A DNA stretch of 53,223 bases, from the NCBI GenBank assembly GCA_022827025.1, contig JAJDTT010000047.1, forward strand, positions 1-53,223, written 5' to 3'. The notes under the pieces were generated by a model, which had not been told where the DNA came from, made no database searches, and saw nothing but the letters and a program-made list of their open reading frames with translations. This document shows positions 8,718-16,976 of this stretch, piece after piece. The position numbers and the translations under genes were made by a program. Positions within the stretch are counted from its first letter, which is position 1. The number at the start of each line of letters is the position of its first letter. The stretch is from Acidobacteriota bacterium (GTDB taxonomy: Bacteria > Acidobacteriota > UBA6911 > RPQK01 > JAJDTT01).

Positions 8718-11638
8718 GGTGCGTTTCCCATCAACGACGCCAGCAGTTCCATGGTGGAGACCGCCTGTCGATCGGTGAAGTGATCGATCTGGTGCCGGCA
8801 GGAGAAACCGGGCGCCACCACCGCGGTCCCGGAGGCGGCTTCCCGGAGAGCCGGAAAGAGGCGCAACTCTCCCACCGCTCGGGATACGTCGTAGTGCTTG
8901 CGCTCGTAGCCGAACATCCCGGCCATGCCGCAGCAGCCGCTGTCCAGGGGAGTGACCTGCGCTCCCGGGATCCGGGACAGGAGTTCGACGGCCGGTCCCA
9001 TGCCCACCAGGGCCTTCTGATGGCAGTGGCCGTGGAGCAGAATCTGCGAGGACTCCGGATGTCCGTGTCCCAGCAGCCTGCCCACCTCCTCTTCCGGTAG
9101 GGCCTCCAGCGCCTCGCCGCACCACTCCTCGAAGGTTCGGGCCGCCCGGGCCACGGCTTGAGCCTGTTCCCGCATCGATTCGGGCACCAGGTGCGGATGA
9201 TCGTCGCGGACGGCCGAATAACAACTGGGCTCGCAGAAGACGATGGCAATGCCCCGCCGCGCCAGGGGGGTCAGGGTCCGGATGGTGGCTTCGGCCTGAC
9301 GGGCCGCCTGCCGCAGAAACCCCTTCGAGATGAGGGGCCGCCCGCAGCAGACCCGTGCAGGCACGACGACCCGGGCCCCCAGGCGCCGCGCCACCCGCAC
9401 CGCGGCCACTCCATGTTGCGGCTCGAAGTAGTTGGTGAAGGTGTCGGCGAACAGGGCCACGTCACCTTTGTCCGCCGCCGCAGAGCCTCCATTTCGGCGC
9501 GCCCACCAGTCGAGAAAGGTCCGGCCGGCGAAGTCGGGGAGCCGGCGACGGCGGTCCAGGCCCAACAACTTTTCGTTCAACCAGCGGCTCACGGAGGAGG
9601 CGGAGAGCCAGTTGGACACCGGCGCCAGGCGGCTTCCCAGGCGCGCCAGCAGATCCATGCGGGAAGCGACCCGGGCCCCGAGGGGAGCGCCGTGGCGGGC
9701 GTAGTAGTGGTGCAGAAACTCGCTCTTGAGCCGGGCCATGTCCACGCTGGTGGGACACTCGGTCTTGCAGGCCTTGCACTCCAGGCAGAGGTCCAGGACC
9801 GGATACAGGTCCTTGTTGGCCAACCCGTCGGGACCCAATTGCCCAGAGATGGCCAGCCGCAGGGCGTTGGCCCGGCCGCGGGTGACGTCCATTTCGTCCC
9901 GGGTGGCCCGATAGGAGGGGCACATGGTGGCTCGCAGGCTCTGACGGCAGGCGCCGACCCCGCTGCACTGCTCGGCGGCCCGTGAAATGCCGCCGTAGTC
10001 GGAAAAGTCGAAGACGGTCTCCACCTCGCGCGTCGTGTATTCCGTCCCGAACTTGAGGTTGTCGGTGATGGGCGGCGCGTCCACGATCTTGCCCGGATTG
10101 AAGACGCCGGCGGGATCGAAGGCCGCCTTGAGCCGGCGGAAGGCCCGGTAAAGGACCGGGCCGTACATCTTCTCCTGAAACGGGCTCCGGACCAGGCCGT
10201 CCCCATGCTCGGCCGAAAGGGCGCCGCCGTATTTCAGGACCAGGTCCGCGACCTCGTTGGCAATGAGGGCGAACTTGTCCACTCCGTCCGCGGTCTTGAG
10301 ATCCACCACCGGACGGACGTGGAGCAGGCCGACCGAGGCGTGGGCGTAGAATCCCGCCCGGGTCTGGTGGCGCTCCAGCACCCCCATGAAGCGCCGGATG
10401 TACTCCTTGAGGTTCTCCGGCGCCACCGCCGTGTCCTCCACGAAGGAATGGGCCTTGGCGTCTCCCCGCTGCGACATGGACAAGCCGAGCCCGGCCTTCC
10501 GCAACCGCCAGATGCGGGCCTGGGCGTCCGGCTCCAGCGCCCGGTGAAAGTGGCTGCCCATTTCCCGGCTCGCCAGATCCGCTTCCAGGCGGTCGACCCG
10601 CCCGGCCAACTCTTCCAGCGTGTCCCCCGTGAACTCCACCAGCAGGACGCCTCCGGGATCCCCCTGGATGAAGTCGCGCAACGGTTCGTACTCGGTCTTG
10701 CCCTTGGTGGTATCCAGGATGAAGCGGTCCAGGAGTTCCACCGCCGAGGGGCCGTGCTCCAGAATCGGCGACACGGCGTCCAGGGAGTCCAGAACCCCGT
10801 CGAACTGGACCGAGCAGAGCACCCGGCGCTTGGGAAGAGGGACCAGCCGCAGCTTGGCCGCCACGGCCAGGCCCAGGGTGCCCTCCGACCCCACCATGAT
10901 TCGCGAGAGGTTGAAGGAGTCGGCCGTGGGAACGAAATCGTCCAGGTTGTAGCCGCCGACGCGGCGCAGAATCTTGGGATAGCGCCGGTCGATCTCCGCG
11001 GCGTTGCGGCGCGCCAGGTAGCGCACCATCCGGTAGCAGTGACCCTCCAGGTCGCTGGCCCGGCAGCGGGCGTCCAGGTCTTCCTTGGCCACGGGAGCGA
11101 AGTGGACCACGCTCCCGTCCGAGAGCACCACGTCCAGCTCCAGGACGTAGTCGATGGTCTTGCCGTAGACCACGGACCGGGTCCCCGCCGAGTTGTTGGC
11201 CATGGCGCCTCCCACCGTGGCCCGGTTCGAGGTGGACAGGTCCAGAGGCAGCACCAGGCCGTGGGGTTTGAGGGCGAGATTCAGTTCGTCCAGGACGATT
11301 CCCGGCTCCACCACCACGGTCCGGCCCTCCACGTCCAGATCCAGGATCCGGTTCATGTACTTGGAGAAGTCCAGTTGGACACCGCTGCCGATGGCCTGAC
11401 CCGCCTGGGAGGTGCCTCCGCCCCGGGCGGTGATGGGTACGCCGTAGCGGCGGCAGGTGCGGACGGTCCGGATCACGTCCTCCACGCACCGGGGGACGAC
11501 CACGCCCTGGGGCATGATCTGGTAGATGCTGGCGTCGGTGGAATAGATGGCACGGGAGATCCGGTCGAAGCGGACCTCTCCCTGGAGGGCGGAGCGGAGG
11601 GTCGATTCGAGGGTCTTGCTCAGGGATTCGGTTTCCAT
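8708..11638 (-). CDS. FAD/Fe-S 2-hydroxyacid dehydrogenase (GlcD-GlcF fusion, YdiJ type)
   Basis: The predicted protein has 976 residues. Residues about 40-270 form a PCMH-type FAD-binding domain (VPRCVEDVIRTVRTC, then ITARGGGTSQAGQAIGSGVQ, then TVGGAMANNSAGTRSVVYGK), followed by a FAD-oxidase C-terminal domain. A ferredoxin-like segment follows, with clusters CSGVGACRQS...MCP and CLECKACKTECP. The C-terminus has two CCG-type modules (CCGRPLISKG and CCGMAGMFGYE) as in heterodisulfide reductase and GlcF subunits. The fusion is typical of flavin enzymes that oxidise D-lactate, glycolate or D-2-hydroxyglutarate and pass electrons to the membrane pool. It is the last gene of the operon starting at 14661, and the company of an AGXT-type aminotransferase favours glycolate or a related acid. 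Confidence 0.88.
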   Translation of the reverse strand: METESLSKTLESTLRSALQGEVRFDRISRAIYSTDASIYQIMPQGVVVPRCVEDVIRTVRTCRRYGVPITARGGGTSQAGQAIGSGVQLDFSKYMNRILDLDVEGRTVVVEPGIVLDELNLALKPHGLVLPLDLSTSNRATVGGAMANNSAGTRSVVYGKTIDYVLELDVVLSDGSVVHFAPVAKEDLDARCRASDLEGHCYRMVRYLARRNAAEIDRRYPKILRRVGGYNLDDFVPTADSFNLSRIMVGSEGTLGLAVAAKLRLVPLPKRRVLCSVQFDGVLDSLDAVSPILEHGPSAVELLDRFILDTTKGKTEYEPLRDFIQGDPGGVLLVEFTGDTLEELAGRVDRLEADLASREMGSHFHRALEPDAQARIWRLRKAGLGLSMSQRGDAKAHSFVEDTAVAPENLKEYIRRFMGVLERHQTRAGFYAHASVGLLHVRPVVDLKTADGVDKFALIANEVADLVLKYGGALSAEHGDGLVRSPFQEKMYGPVLYRAFRRLKAAFDPAGVFNPGKIVDAPPITDNLKFGTEYTTREVETVFDFSDYGGISRAAEQCSGVGACRQSLRATMCPSYRATRDEMDVTRGRANALRLAISGQLGPDGLANKDLYPVLDLCLECKACKTECPTSVDMARLKSEFLHHYYARHGAPLGARVASRMDLLARLGSRLAPVSNWLSASSVSRWLNEKLLGLDRRRRLPDFAGRTFLDWWARRNGGSAAADKGDVALFADTFTNYFEPQHGVAAVRVARRLGARVVVPARVCCGRPLISKGFLRQAARQAEATIRTLTPLARRGIAIVFCEPSCYSAVRDDHPHLVPESMREQAQAVARAARTFEEWCGEALEALPEEEVGRLLGHGHPESSQILLHGHCHQKALVGMGPAVELLSRIPGAQVTPLDSGCCGMAGMFGYERKHYDVSRAVGELRLFPALREAASGTAVVAPGFSCRHQIDHFTDRQAVSTMELLASLMGNAPYR

Positions 11639-11654
11639 GCCTTGAATGCCGGGG

Positions 11655-12071
11655 TCATGGAAGGACCGCCACGGCCTTGATCTCCACCAGGGCGTCGGAC
11701 CCGCCCAGGGACTCGATGTTGATCAGGGTGTTGGCGGGATAGTCGGCGTTGGGGTAGAGGTCGACGAAGAGCTCGGACCGCGCCTTCAGGAAGGGCCGCA
11801 CCGATTCGACGCCCACCAGGTAGGTGGTGAATTCCACCACGTCCTGAAACGAGGCTCCCGCGCTCTTCAGGATGAGGCCCAGATTGGTGAACACCTGCCG
11901 GGTCTGCGCCTCGGCGTCTCCTTTGCCGATGATCTCCCCCTTGGAATTCTGGGCCACCTGTCCGGCGATGAACAGGAAATGGCCTCCCCGCGCACGGATG
12001 GCCTCGGAGTACTGGCCCGTCGGCGCCGGAATCCCCTCCGGCTCGATGACGGTTCTGCGAGATGACTGCAT
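11655..12071 (-). CDS. RidA/YjgF family enamine-imine deaminase
   Basis: The predicted protein has 138 residues, the usual family length. RidA landmarks are present: APTGQYSEAIRARGGHFLFIAGQVAQ, QVFTNLGLILKSAGASFQDVVEFTTYLV with the conserved turn, and a C-terminal VEIKAVAVLP. The typical substrate-binding Arg and Glu near the C-terminus are only partly conserved (NTLINIESLGGSDALVEI), so it may be a RidA paralogue rather than a housekeeping RidA. A good Shine-Dalgarno sequence (GGAGAG) precedes the start. It sits 16 bases before the dehydrogenase and 31 bases after the permease, so it is part of their operon, where it could hydrolyse reactive imines made during transamination or oxidation. Confidence 0.85.
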   Translation of the reverse strand: MQSSRRTVIEPEGIPAPTGQYSEAIRARGGHFLFIAGQVAQNSKGEIIGKGDAEAQTRQVFTNLGLILKSAGASFQDVVEFTTYLVGVESVRPFLKARSELFVDLYPNADYPANTLINIESLGGSDALVEIKAVAVLP

Positions 12072-12102
12072 GAAACTCTCTCCTAGGAGCCTGCGCGGCC
12101 GA

Positions 12103-13467
12103 TCAGAGGATCCCCACCGCCCACAGCAGGTAGACCACGGCGAAGGAGACTCCTCCCCCCACCAGCGTGCCGCCGCCGTAGCCCCAGATGGCTTCTCTCA
12201 CCGGCAGCCCGCTCAGCGACGTGCAGACCCAGAAATAGCTGCTGTTGACATACTTGATGATCACCGACCCGCAGGCCCCGGCCAGCATGGCGGCTTCGGG
12301 CGACAGCGAGAGGTCGTCCAGCATGGGCGCCACCAGGGACGCCGCCGTGATGACGCCCACGGTCGTGGACCCGGTGATCATGTTCCCCAACACCCCGATG
12401 ACGAAGGGCAGCAAAATCGCCGGCAGTCCCGACGCCGCGAAGGCCTCGGCCAGCACTCCCACCGCCGGCGTCGCCTTGAGGATGGCGCTCAGGGAGCCGC
12501 CCAGGCCGGTGACCACCAGGATCATGGCGGAGGCCCGGAGTCCGTCCTCGATCCAACCGGATTTGGCGGACTTCCGGTCCTCGGGGCTCCGGATGTTCCA
12601 CCAGGCCAGGACCAGTCCGATGGACAGCGCCACCACGGGCCATCCCAGGTACTCCAGGATCCGGCGCGCCGGGTGACCCTCCTCCAGCAGGAAACGGACC
12701 ACGCTCTGGCTCGAAATCAACACCACCGGCACCGCGATGGGAGCGTAGGACCGCAAGGTGCCCGGATGGGCCGCCATTTCCTCCTCCGAGACCGGATCTT
12801 TCGAGAACTCCTCGGAAGGAAGCGTCCGGAGGCGGGGCCCCACCAGGTACTGGCCCCAGATCCAACCGGCCAGGGACCCGGCCAGGCAGACGAGGCTGCC
12901 GTAGATGATGGTCCGGCCGATGTCGGCCCCCACCAGGGCCGCGGCCGCCAGCGGACCCGGCGTGGGAGGGACCACGGCGTGAGTCAACTGGATCGCGGAG
13001 ACCAGGCCGATGGACATGACTCCCATGCCGACGCCCATGATCCGGGCGGCGGAGTGGACCAGGGGGTTCAGAATGACGTAGGCCACGTCCGAGAAGATGG
13101 CCACCCCCAGGACGAAGCCGCTCAGGGTCAGTGCCAGGGGCATGCGGTGCGCCCCCGCCAGGTTCACCATGGACCGCGTGATGACCTGGATGGCGCCGGT
13201 GTGCCGGAGGAACTCGGCGATGACGGAGCCCAGGACGATGACCACGCCGATCTTCCCCAGGGTGTTGCCGAAGCCTTCCTGGAAGGCCTGAATGAAGACG
13301 GAGCGCTGGACTCCCGGCATGAGGCCCAGCAGCAGGAGGGGAACCATGAGCGCCAGGAAGACGTGCCACTTCCAGCGGGCCGCCAGGAAGAGGAGCAGCA
13401 CCACGACGGCGAAGAAACCGGCCAGGGCGAGGACGGGATCGGAGATGGCCTGCCGGGACGGATCCAT
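12103..13467 (-). CDS. GntP-family organic acid:proton symporter
   Basis: The predicted membrane protein has 454 residues and about 12 hydrophobic segments, the length and profile of the GntP family (gluconate, glycerate and 2-oxo-3-deoxy acid permeases). Family-like segments include HRMPLALTLSGFVLGVAIFSDVAYVIL, the conserved TPGPLAAAALVGADIG, and a late VIGVLGNMITGSTTVGVITA. It would import a hydroxy or sugar acid with protons. The gene follows the aminotransferase by 12 bases, so both are probably on one transcript with RidA and the FAD dehydrogenase, which makes a hydroxyacid the most likely cargo. Confidence 0.85.
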   Translation of the reverse strand: MDPSRQAISDPVLALAGFFAVVVLLLFLAARWKWHVFLALMVPLLLLGLMPGVQRSVFIQAFQEGFGNTLGKIGVVIVLGSVIAEFLRHTGAIQVITRSMVNLAGAHRMPLALTLSGFVLGVAIFSDVAYVILNPLVHSAARIMGVGMGVMSIGLVSAIQLTHAVVPPTPGPLAAAALVGADIGRTIIYGSLVCLAGSLAGWIWGQYLVGPRLRTLPSEEFSKDPVSEEEMAAHPGTLRSYAPIAVPVVLISSQSVVRFLLEEGHPARRILEYLGWPVVALSIGLVLAWWNIRSPEDRKSAKSGWIEDGLRASAMILVVTGLGGSLSAILKATPAVGVLAEAFAASGLPAILLPFVIGVLGNMITGSTTVGVITAASLVAPMLDDLSLSPEAAMLAGACGSVIIKYVNSSYFWVCTSLSGLPVREAIWGYGGGTLVGGGVSFAVVYLLWAVGIL

Positions 13468-13479
13468 GGCTTCGTCCGA

Positions 13480-14661
13480 TTAAGGGGTTCGGGCCAGATA
13501 GTTCAGCGCCGCGCCGACGCCCCCCGCGCGGTGGGGGATGCCCGCCAGATCCAGCCCCATCTCCACGCCGCAGAGGGTCCCCGCCAGCATCAGCTCGTTG
13601 AAGTCGCCCAGATGTCCAATCCGGAAGACCCGCTTGCGCACCTTCCCCAGGCCCGTGCCCAGAGACATGTCGAAACGCTCCAGGATCAGCTTCCGCAGCC
13701 GGTCCGCGTCGTGACCGTCGGGCAGGCGGACCGCCGTCAGCGAATCGGAGTATTCGCCCGCGTCGAGCGCCTGGAGTTCCAGACCCCAGCCTTGGACTGC
13801 CCGCCGCGTCGCCTCGGCCAACCTGGAATGACGGGCGAAGACGTTCTCCAGCCCCTCCTCCAGGAGCATGTCCAGGGCAACGTCCAGCCCGTAGAGGAGA
13901 TTCGATGCGGGAGTGTAGGGGAAGAACCCCTTGGCGTTCTCCTTCAACGCCGGCTTCCAGTCCCAGTAGGATCGCGGCGACCGGGCCTGCTCGGCGGCGG
14001 CCAGCGCCTTTTCGCTCAGGGCGTTCAATCCCAGGCCCGGAGGCAGCATCAGTCCCTTTTGCGAGGCGGCGACGGTTACGTCCACCCCCCACTCGTCATG
14101 GCGGTAGTCGATGGAACCCAGCGAGGAGATGGTGTCCACCAGGAGCAGGGCCGGGTGCCCGGCCCGGTCCATGGCCTGGCGAATCGCCGCCACGTTGCTG
14201 GTGACCCCGGTGGAGGTCTCGTTGTGCACGAGGCCCACGGCCCGGAAACGGTGGGAGGCGTCCCGGGACAGCCGGGACTCGACCTCGGCCGGGTTTACGC
14301 CACGGCGCCAGTCTCCTGGCGCCAGCTCGACATCCAGCCCCAGACGGCGGGCCAGTTGGGACCAGAGCACCGCGAAGTGACCGGTCTCGAACATGAGCAC
14401 GCGGTCCCCGGGAGAGAGCGTGTTCACCAGGGCCGCTTCCCAGGCGCCGGTCCCGGAGGAGGGATAGAGGAGGACCGGGCCCCGGGTCTTAAAAACTGTT
14501 TGCAGACGGCGCAGGACTTTCAGGGTCAACTGCGCCAATTCCGGCCCCCGATGGTCCTCGGTGGCGCGGGACATGGCTCGCAGAACCCGCTCGGGGACGT
14601 TGGTGGGACCCGGGATCTGGAGAAAATGTCGACCGGAGCGGTACCCCTCGGAATCAGGCAT
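13480..14661 (-). CDS. Class V aminotransferase, serine/alanine-glyoxylate type
   Basis: The predicted protein has 393 residues from the ATG at 14661. It opens with LQIPGPTNVPERVLRAMS and continues with DHRGPELAQL, LYPSSGTGAWEAALVN, a substrate loop HNETSTGV, the PLP-binding Asp in LLLVDTISSLGSIDYRHDEW and the Schiff-base Lys202 in AASQKGLMLPPGLG. These are hallmarks of AGXT/SGA aminotransferases, PLP enzymes that convert glyoxylate to glycine with serine or alanine as amino donor. A longer open frame continues upstream to 15138, but it runs through the palindromic repeat array and is not coding. It is probably the first gene of a four-gene operon with GntP, RidA and the FAD/Fe-S dehydrogenase. 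Confidence 0.9.
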   Translation of the reverse strand: MPDSEGYRSGRHFLQIPGPTNVPERVLRAMSRATEDHRGPELAQLTLKVLRRLQTVFKTRGPVLLYPSSGTGAWEAALVNTLSPGDRVLMFETGHFAVLWSQLARRLGLDVELAPGDWRRGVNPAEVESRLSRDASHRFRAVGLVHNETSTGVTSNVAAIRQAMDRAGHPALLLVDTISSLGSIDYRHDEWGVDVTVAASQKGLMLPPGLGLNALSEKALAAAEQARSPRSYWDWKPALKENAKGFFPYTPASNLLYGLDVALDMLLEEGLENVFARHSRLAEATRRAVQGWGLELQALDAGEYSDSLTAVRLPDGHDADRLRKLILERFDMSLGTGLGKVRKRVFRIGHLGDFNELMLAGTLCGVEMGLDLAGIPHRAGGVGAALNYLARTP

Positions 14662-14705
14662 GGGGGCCACAGGATAGCAGCGCCGCCGCCGCGAATACAG
14701 TTGGA

Positions 14706-15016
14706 GGGGCGGGGAGCGGCGTGTTTCACGCGCCGAGGAGCGGAGTATTTTATGCGCCGAGAAGCGGAGTATTTTATGCGCCGAGGAGCGGCGTATTTTA
14801 TGCGCCGACTGGGACCGGCGTCTTTCCAGGCGCCGGTCTGGGAGCGGCGTCTTTCCAGGCGCCGGTTCTCCAGAGTGACAATTGGGTGAAGATGACGGGG
14901 CGCCTGAAAGACGCCCTTCCCAGCGGGCGCCCGGAAGGACGCCCTTCCCAGTGGGCGCCTGAAAGACGCCCCTCCAGACGCCCCTCCCAGTGGGCGCGTG
15001 AAACACGCCCCTCCTG
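14706..15016. repeat. Palindromic repeat array (GGAGCGGCG-TTTC-CGCC family)
   Basis: About ten short near-palindromic units fill the divergent intergenic region between the aminotransferase and the CocE-like gene. The left half (14706-14877) holds units such as GGAGCGGCGTGTTTCACGCG, GGAGCGGAGTATTTTATGCG and GGAGCGGCGTCTTTCCAGGC in one orientation. The right half (14898-15016) has the complementary form, for example GGGCGCCTGAAAGACGCCC. Arm bases vary between units while most pairing is kept. Related single units lie at 46.9-47.0 and 50.12-50.19 kb, and the stretch TGACAATT follows the unit both here (14875) and at 50.16 kb. Confidence 0.85.
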
Positions 15017-15046
15017 ATAGTATTTGGAATACACGCGAACGATGCC

Positions 15047-16936
15047 ATGAAGAAAACGATCCTGTTGCTCCCGTTCATTTGGACCTTTCTCCCCCTCTCC
15101 GGCCAGGAGATGGGCCCAAAGGAATACATCCGGTCCAACTACGGCAAATTTGAGTACCGGATCCCCATGCGGGACGGCGTCCGGCTCTTCACCGCCGTGT
15201 ATTTGCCCAACGACCGTTCCCGGACCTATCCGATCCTGCTCTACCGGACACCGTACAGTTCCCGGCCCTACGGGGCGGACCGCTACCGGCCCTCCCTGGG
15301 ACCCACGCCCCAATTCGCCCGGGACGGATACATCTTCGTCTACCAGGATGTCCGGGGCCGATATATGTCGGAGGGGGAATTCGTCCAGTTGACGCCGCAT
15401 CTGGAAGAGAAACGCACCGCCCAGGACATCGACGAGAGCACCGACACCTACGACACCATCGAATGGCTCATCACTCACCTCCCGGGACACAACGGACGGG
15501 TGGGCCAGTGGGGCATCTCCTACCCCGGCTTCTATACGGCGGCCGGGATGATCGACACCCACGCGGCGCTGAAGGCGGCGTCTCCGCAGGCCCCCATTGG
15601 CGACTTCTATTTCGATGACTTTCATCACCACGGCGCCTTCTTTCTGGCCCATGCCTTCAGTTTTTTCGCCCGGCACGCCAAACCCCGGCCCAAGCCCACC
15701 ACCGAACCGTTGGTCCCCTTCGAATACGGAACGCCGGACGGATACCAGTTCTTCCTTGACCTGGGCCCCCTGTCGAACATCAACCGGGTCCACCTGAAGG
15801 GAGAGATCGAGTTCTGGAACCAGATGATGGAGCACCCCCGCTACGACGCCTTCTGGAGCAAGCGCGGGATCGTCCGGCATCTCAAGAACGTTCGTTGCGC
15901 CGTGATGACCGTGGGGGGCTGGTTCGACGCCGAGGATCTCTACGGTCCGCTCGAGATCTACCGCTCAGTAGAGCGGAACAATCCCGACATTTCCAACGTG
16001 CTGGTCATGGGCCCGTGGGCTCACGGCGACTGGGGCAGGCGGCCGGGGACGGGTCTGGGCAATGCCCGCTTCGGCTTCGACACCTCCGACTTCTACCGGG
16101 AGCGGATCATCCGTCCCTTCTTCCGCTACCACCTGAAAGAAATGGGCAAGGCGGACCTCCCCGAAGCCTACGTCTTCGAAACCGGCGCCAACCGGTGGCG
16201 GACCTTCGATTCCTGGCCTCCCTCCTCGCTGACACCGTACCGCCTCTACCTTCGGGCCCAGGGAAACCTTTCCCCGCAACCTCCCGAGACGGGCGAGGGG
16301 AGCTTCGGCGAATACGTGAGCGACCCGGCCAAGCCGGTCCCCTTCAGTCAGGACATCTCTCCTGGAATGACCCGGGAATACATGACCGACGACCAGAGGT
16401 TCGCGGCCCGACGCCCCGACGTGCTGGCCTATCAGACCCCGGTTCTGGAGCAGGACCTGACCGTCGCCGGACCGCTGGAGGCGGAGCTCTGGGTCTCCAC
16501 CACGGCCGGGGGCGCCGACTGGGTGGTGAAGCTCATCGACGTACTTCCCGACTCGGCCCCCGACAACGATCCCAACCCCAGGCAGGTTCGGATGGGGGGC
16601 TACCAGATGATGATCCGGAGCGAGGTGATCCGGGGACGTTTCCGGAATTCGTACGAGCACCCGGAGCCCTTCGAGCCGGGCCGTCCGACCCGGGTCCGGC
16701 TTCCCCTTCAGGACGTCTTCCACACTTTCAAGGCGGGCCATAGGATCATGGTCCAGATCCAGAGCAGTTGGTTTCCCCTGGTGGACCGGAACCCCCAGAA
16801 ATACGTTCCCAACATCTTCAAGGCCAAGGCCGAGGACTTCATCCGGGCGACGCACCGCGTCTACCACTCCCCAGGGCAGGCCACTCATCTGAAGCTGTCG
16901 TTGATGGAGCCGCTCGACCGCGCCGCAGGCGATTGA
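15047..16936 (+). CDS. CocE/NonD-family hydrolase (S15 peptidase-like), secreted
   Basis: The predicted protein has 629 residues with an N-terminal signal peptide (KKTILLLPFIWTFLPLSG). The alpha/beta-hydrolase domain (about 30-360) has RIPMRDGVRLFTAVYLP, the oxyanion segment YPILLYRTPYS, VYQDVRGRYMSEGEF, the nucleophile elbow GQWGISYPGF with Ser158, and a later GGWFDAEDLYGPLEIY carrying the expected acid. The jelly-roll C-terminal domain (about 400-625, PLEAELWVSTTAGGADWVV) is typical of the CocE/X-Pro dipeptidyl peptidase family, which cleaves esters, acyl amides or proline peptides. The substrate is unknown. No clear Shine-Dalgarno sequence is seen; the repeat array ends 30 bases before the start. 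Confidence 0.88.
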   Translation: MKKTILLLPFIWTFLPLSGQEMGPKEYIRSNYGKFEYRIPMRDGVRLFTAVYLPNDRSRTYPILLYRTPYSSRPYGADRYRPSLGPTPQFARDGYIFVYQDVRGRYMSEGEFVQLTPHLEEKRTAQDIDESTDTYDTIEWLITHLPGHNGRVGQWGISYPGFYTAAGMIDTHAALKAASPQAPIGDFYFDDFHHHGAFFLAHAFSFFARHAKPRPKPTTEPLVPFEYGTPDGYQFFLDLGPLSNINRVHLKGEIEFWNQMMEHPRYDAFWSKRGIVRHLKNVRCAVMTVGGWFDAEDLYGPLEIYRSVERNNPDISNVLVMGPWAHGDWGRRPGTGLGNARFGFDTSDFYRERIIRPFFRYHLKEMGKADLPEAYVFETGANRWRTFDSWPPSSLTPYRLYLRAQGNLSPQPPETGEGSFGEYVSDPAKPVPFSQDISPGMTREYMTDDQRFAARRPDVLAYQTPVLEQDLTVAGPLEAELWVSTTAGGADWVVKLIDVLPDSAPDNDPNPRQVRMGGYQMMIRSEVIRGRFRNSYEHPEPFEPGRPTRVRLPLQDVFHTFKAGHRIMVQIQSSWFPLVDRNPQKYVPNIFKAKAEDFIRATHRVYHSPGQATHLKLSLMEPLDRAAGD

Positions 16937-16962
16937 CTCCCTCTTCCAGGCATTGCTAAATT
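16933..16962 (+). promoter_or_regulatory. Candidate promoter for the DUF1501 operon, near-leaderless
   Basis: TTGACT (16933-16938) and TAAATT (16957-16962) are separated by 18 bp, upstream of the ATG at 16977. A transcript from here would start only about 7-9 bases before the start codon. The intervening sequence is AT-rich and has no Shine-Dalgarno motif, so translation may be leaderless. The -10 box matches the consensus at four of six positions. Confidence 0.35.
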
Positions 16963-16976
16963 GTTGATAATAAAAA

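Noticed and set aside
11872-14889. A 1,005-codon open frame on the plus strand opposite the permease and aminotransferase
   Set aside because: No recognisable domain and extreme His/Gln/Arg/Gly content; the minus strand encodes clear GntP and AGXT proteins. Such long shadows are expected at this GC content.
14706-15016. CRISPR array
   Set aside because: The units are palindromic, of variable length, inverted halfway and without regular unique spacers; no cas gene is near.
14662-15138. N-terminal extension of the class V aminotransferase to 15138
   Set aside because: The added 159 codons translate the palindromic repeat array and the start of the divergent CocE-like gene; the family N-terminus begins at the ATG at 14661.
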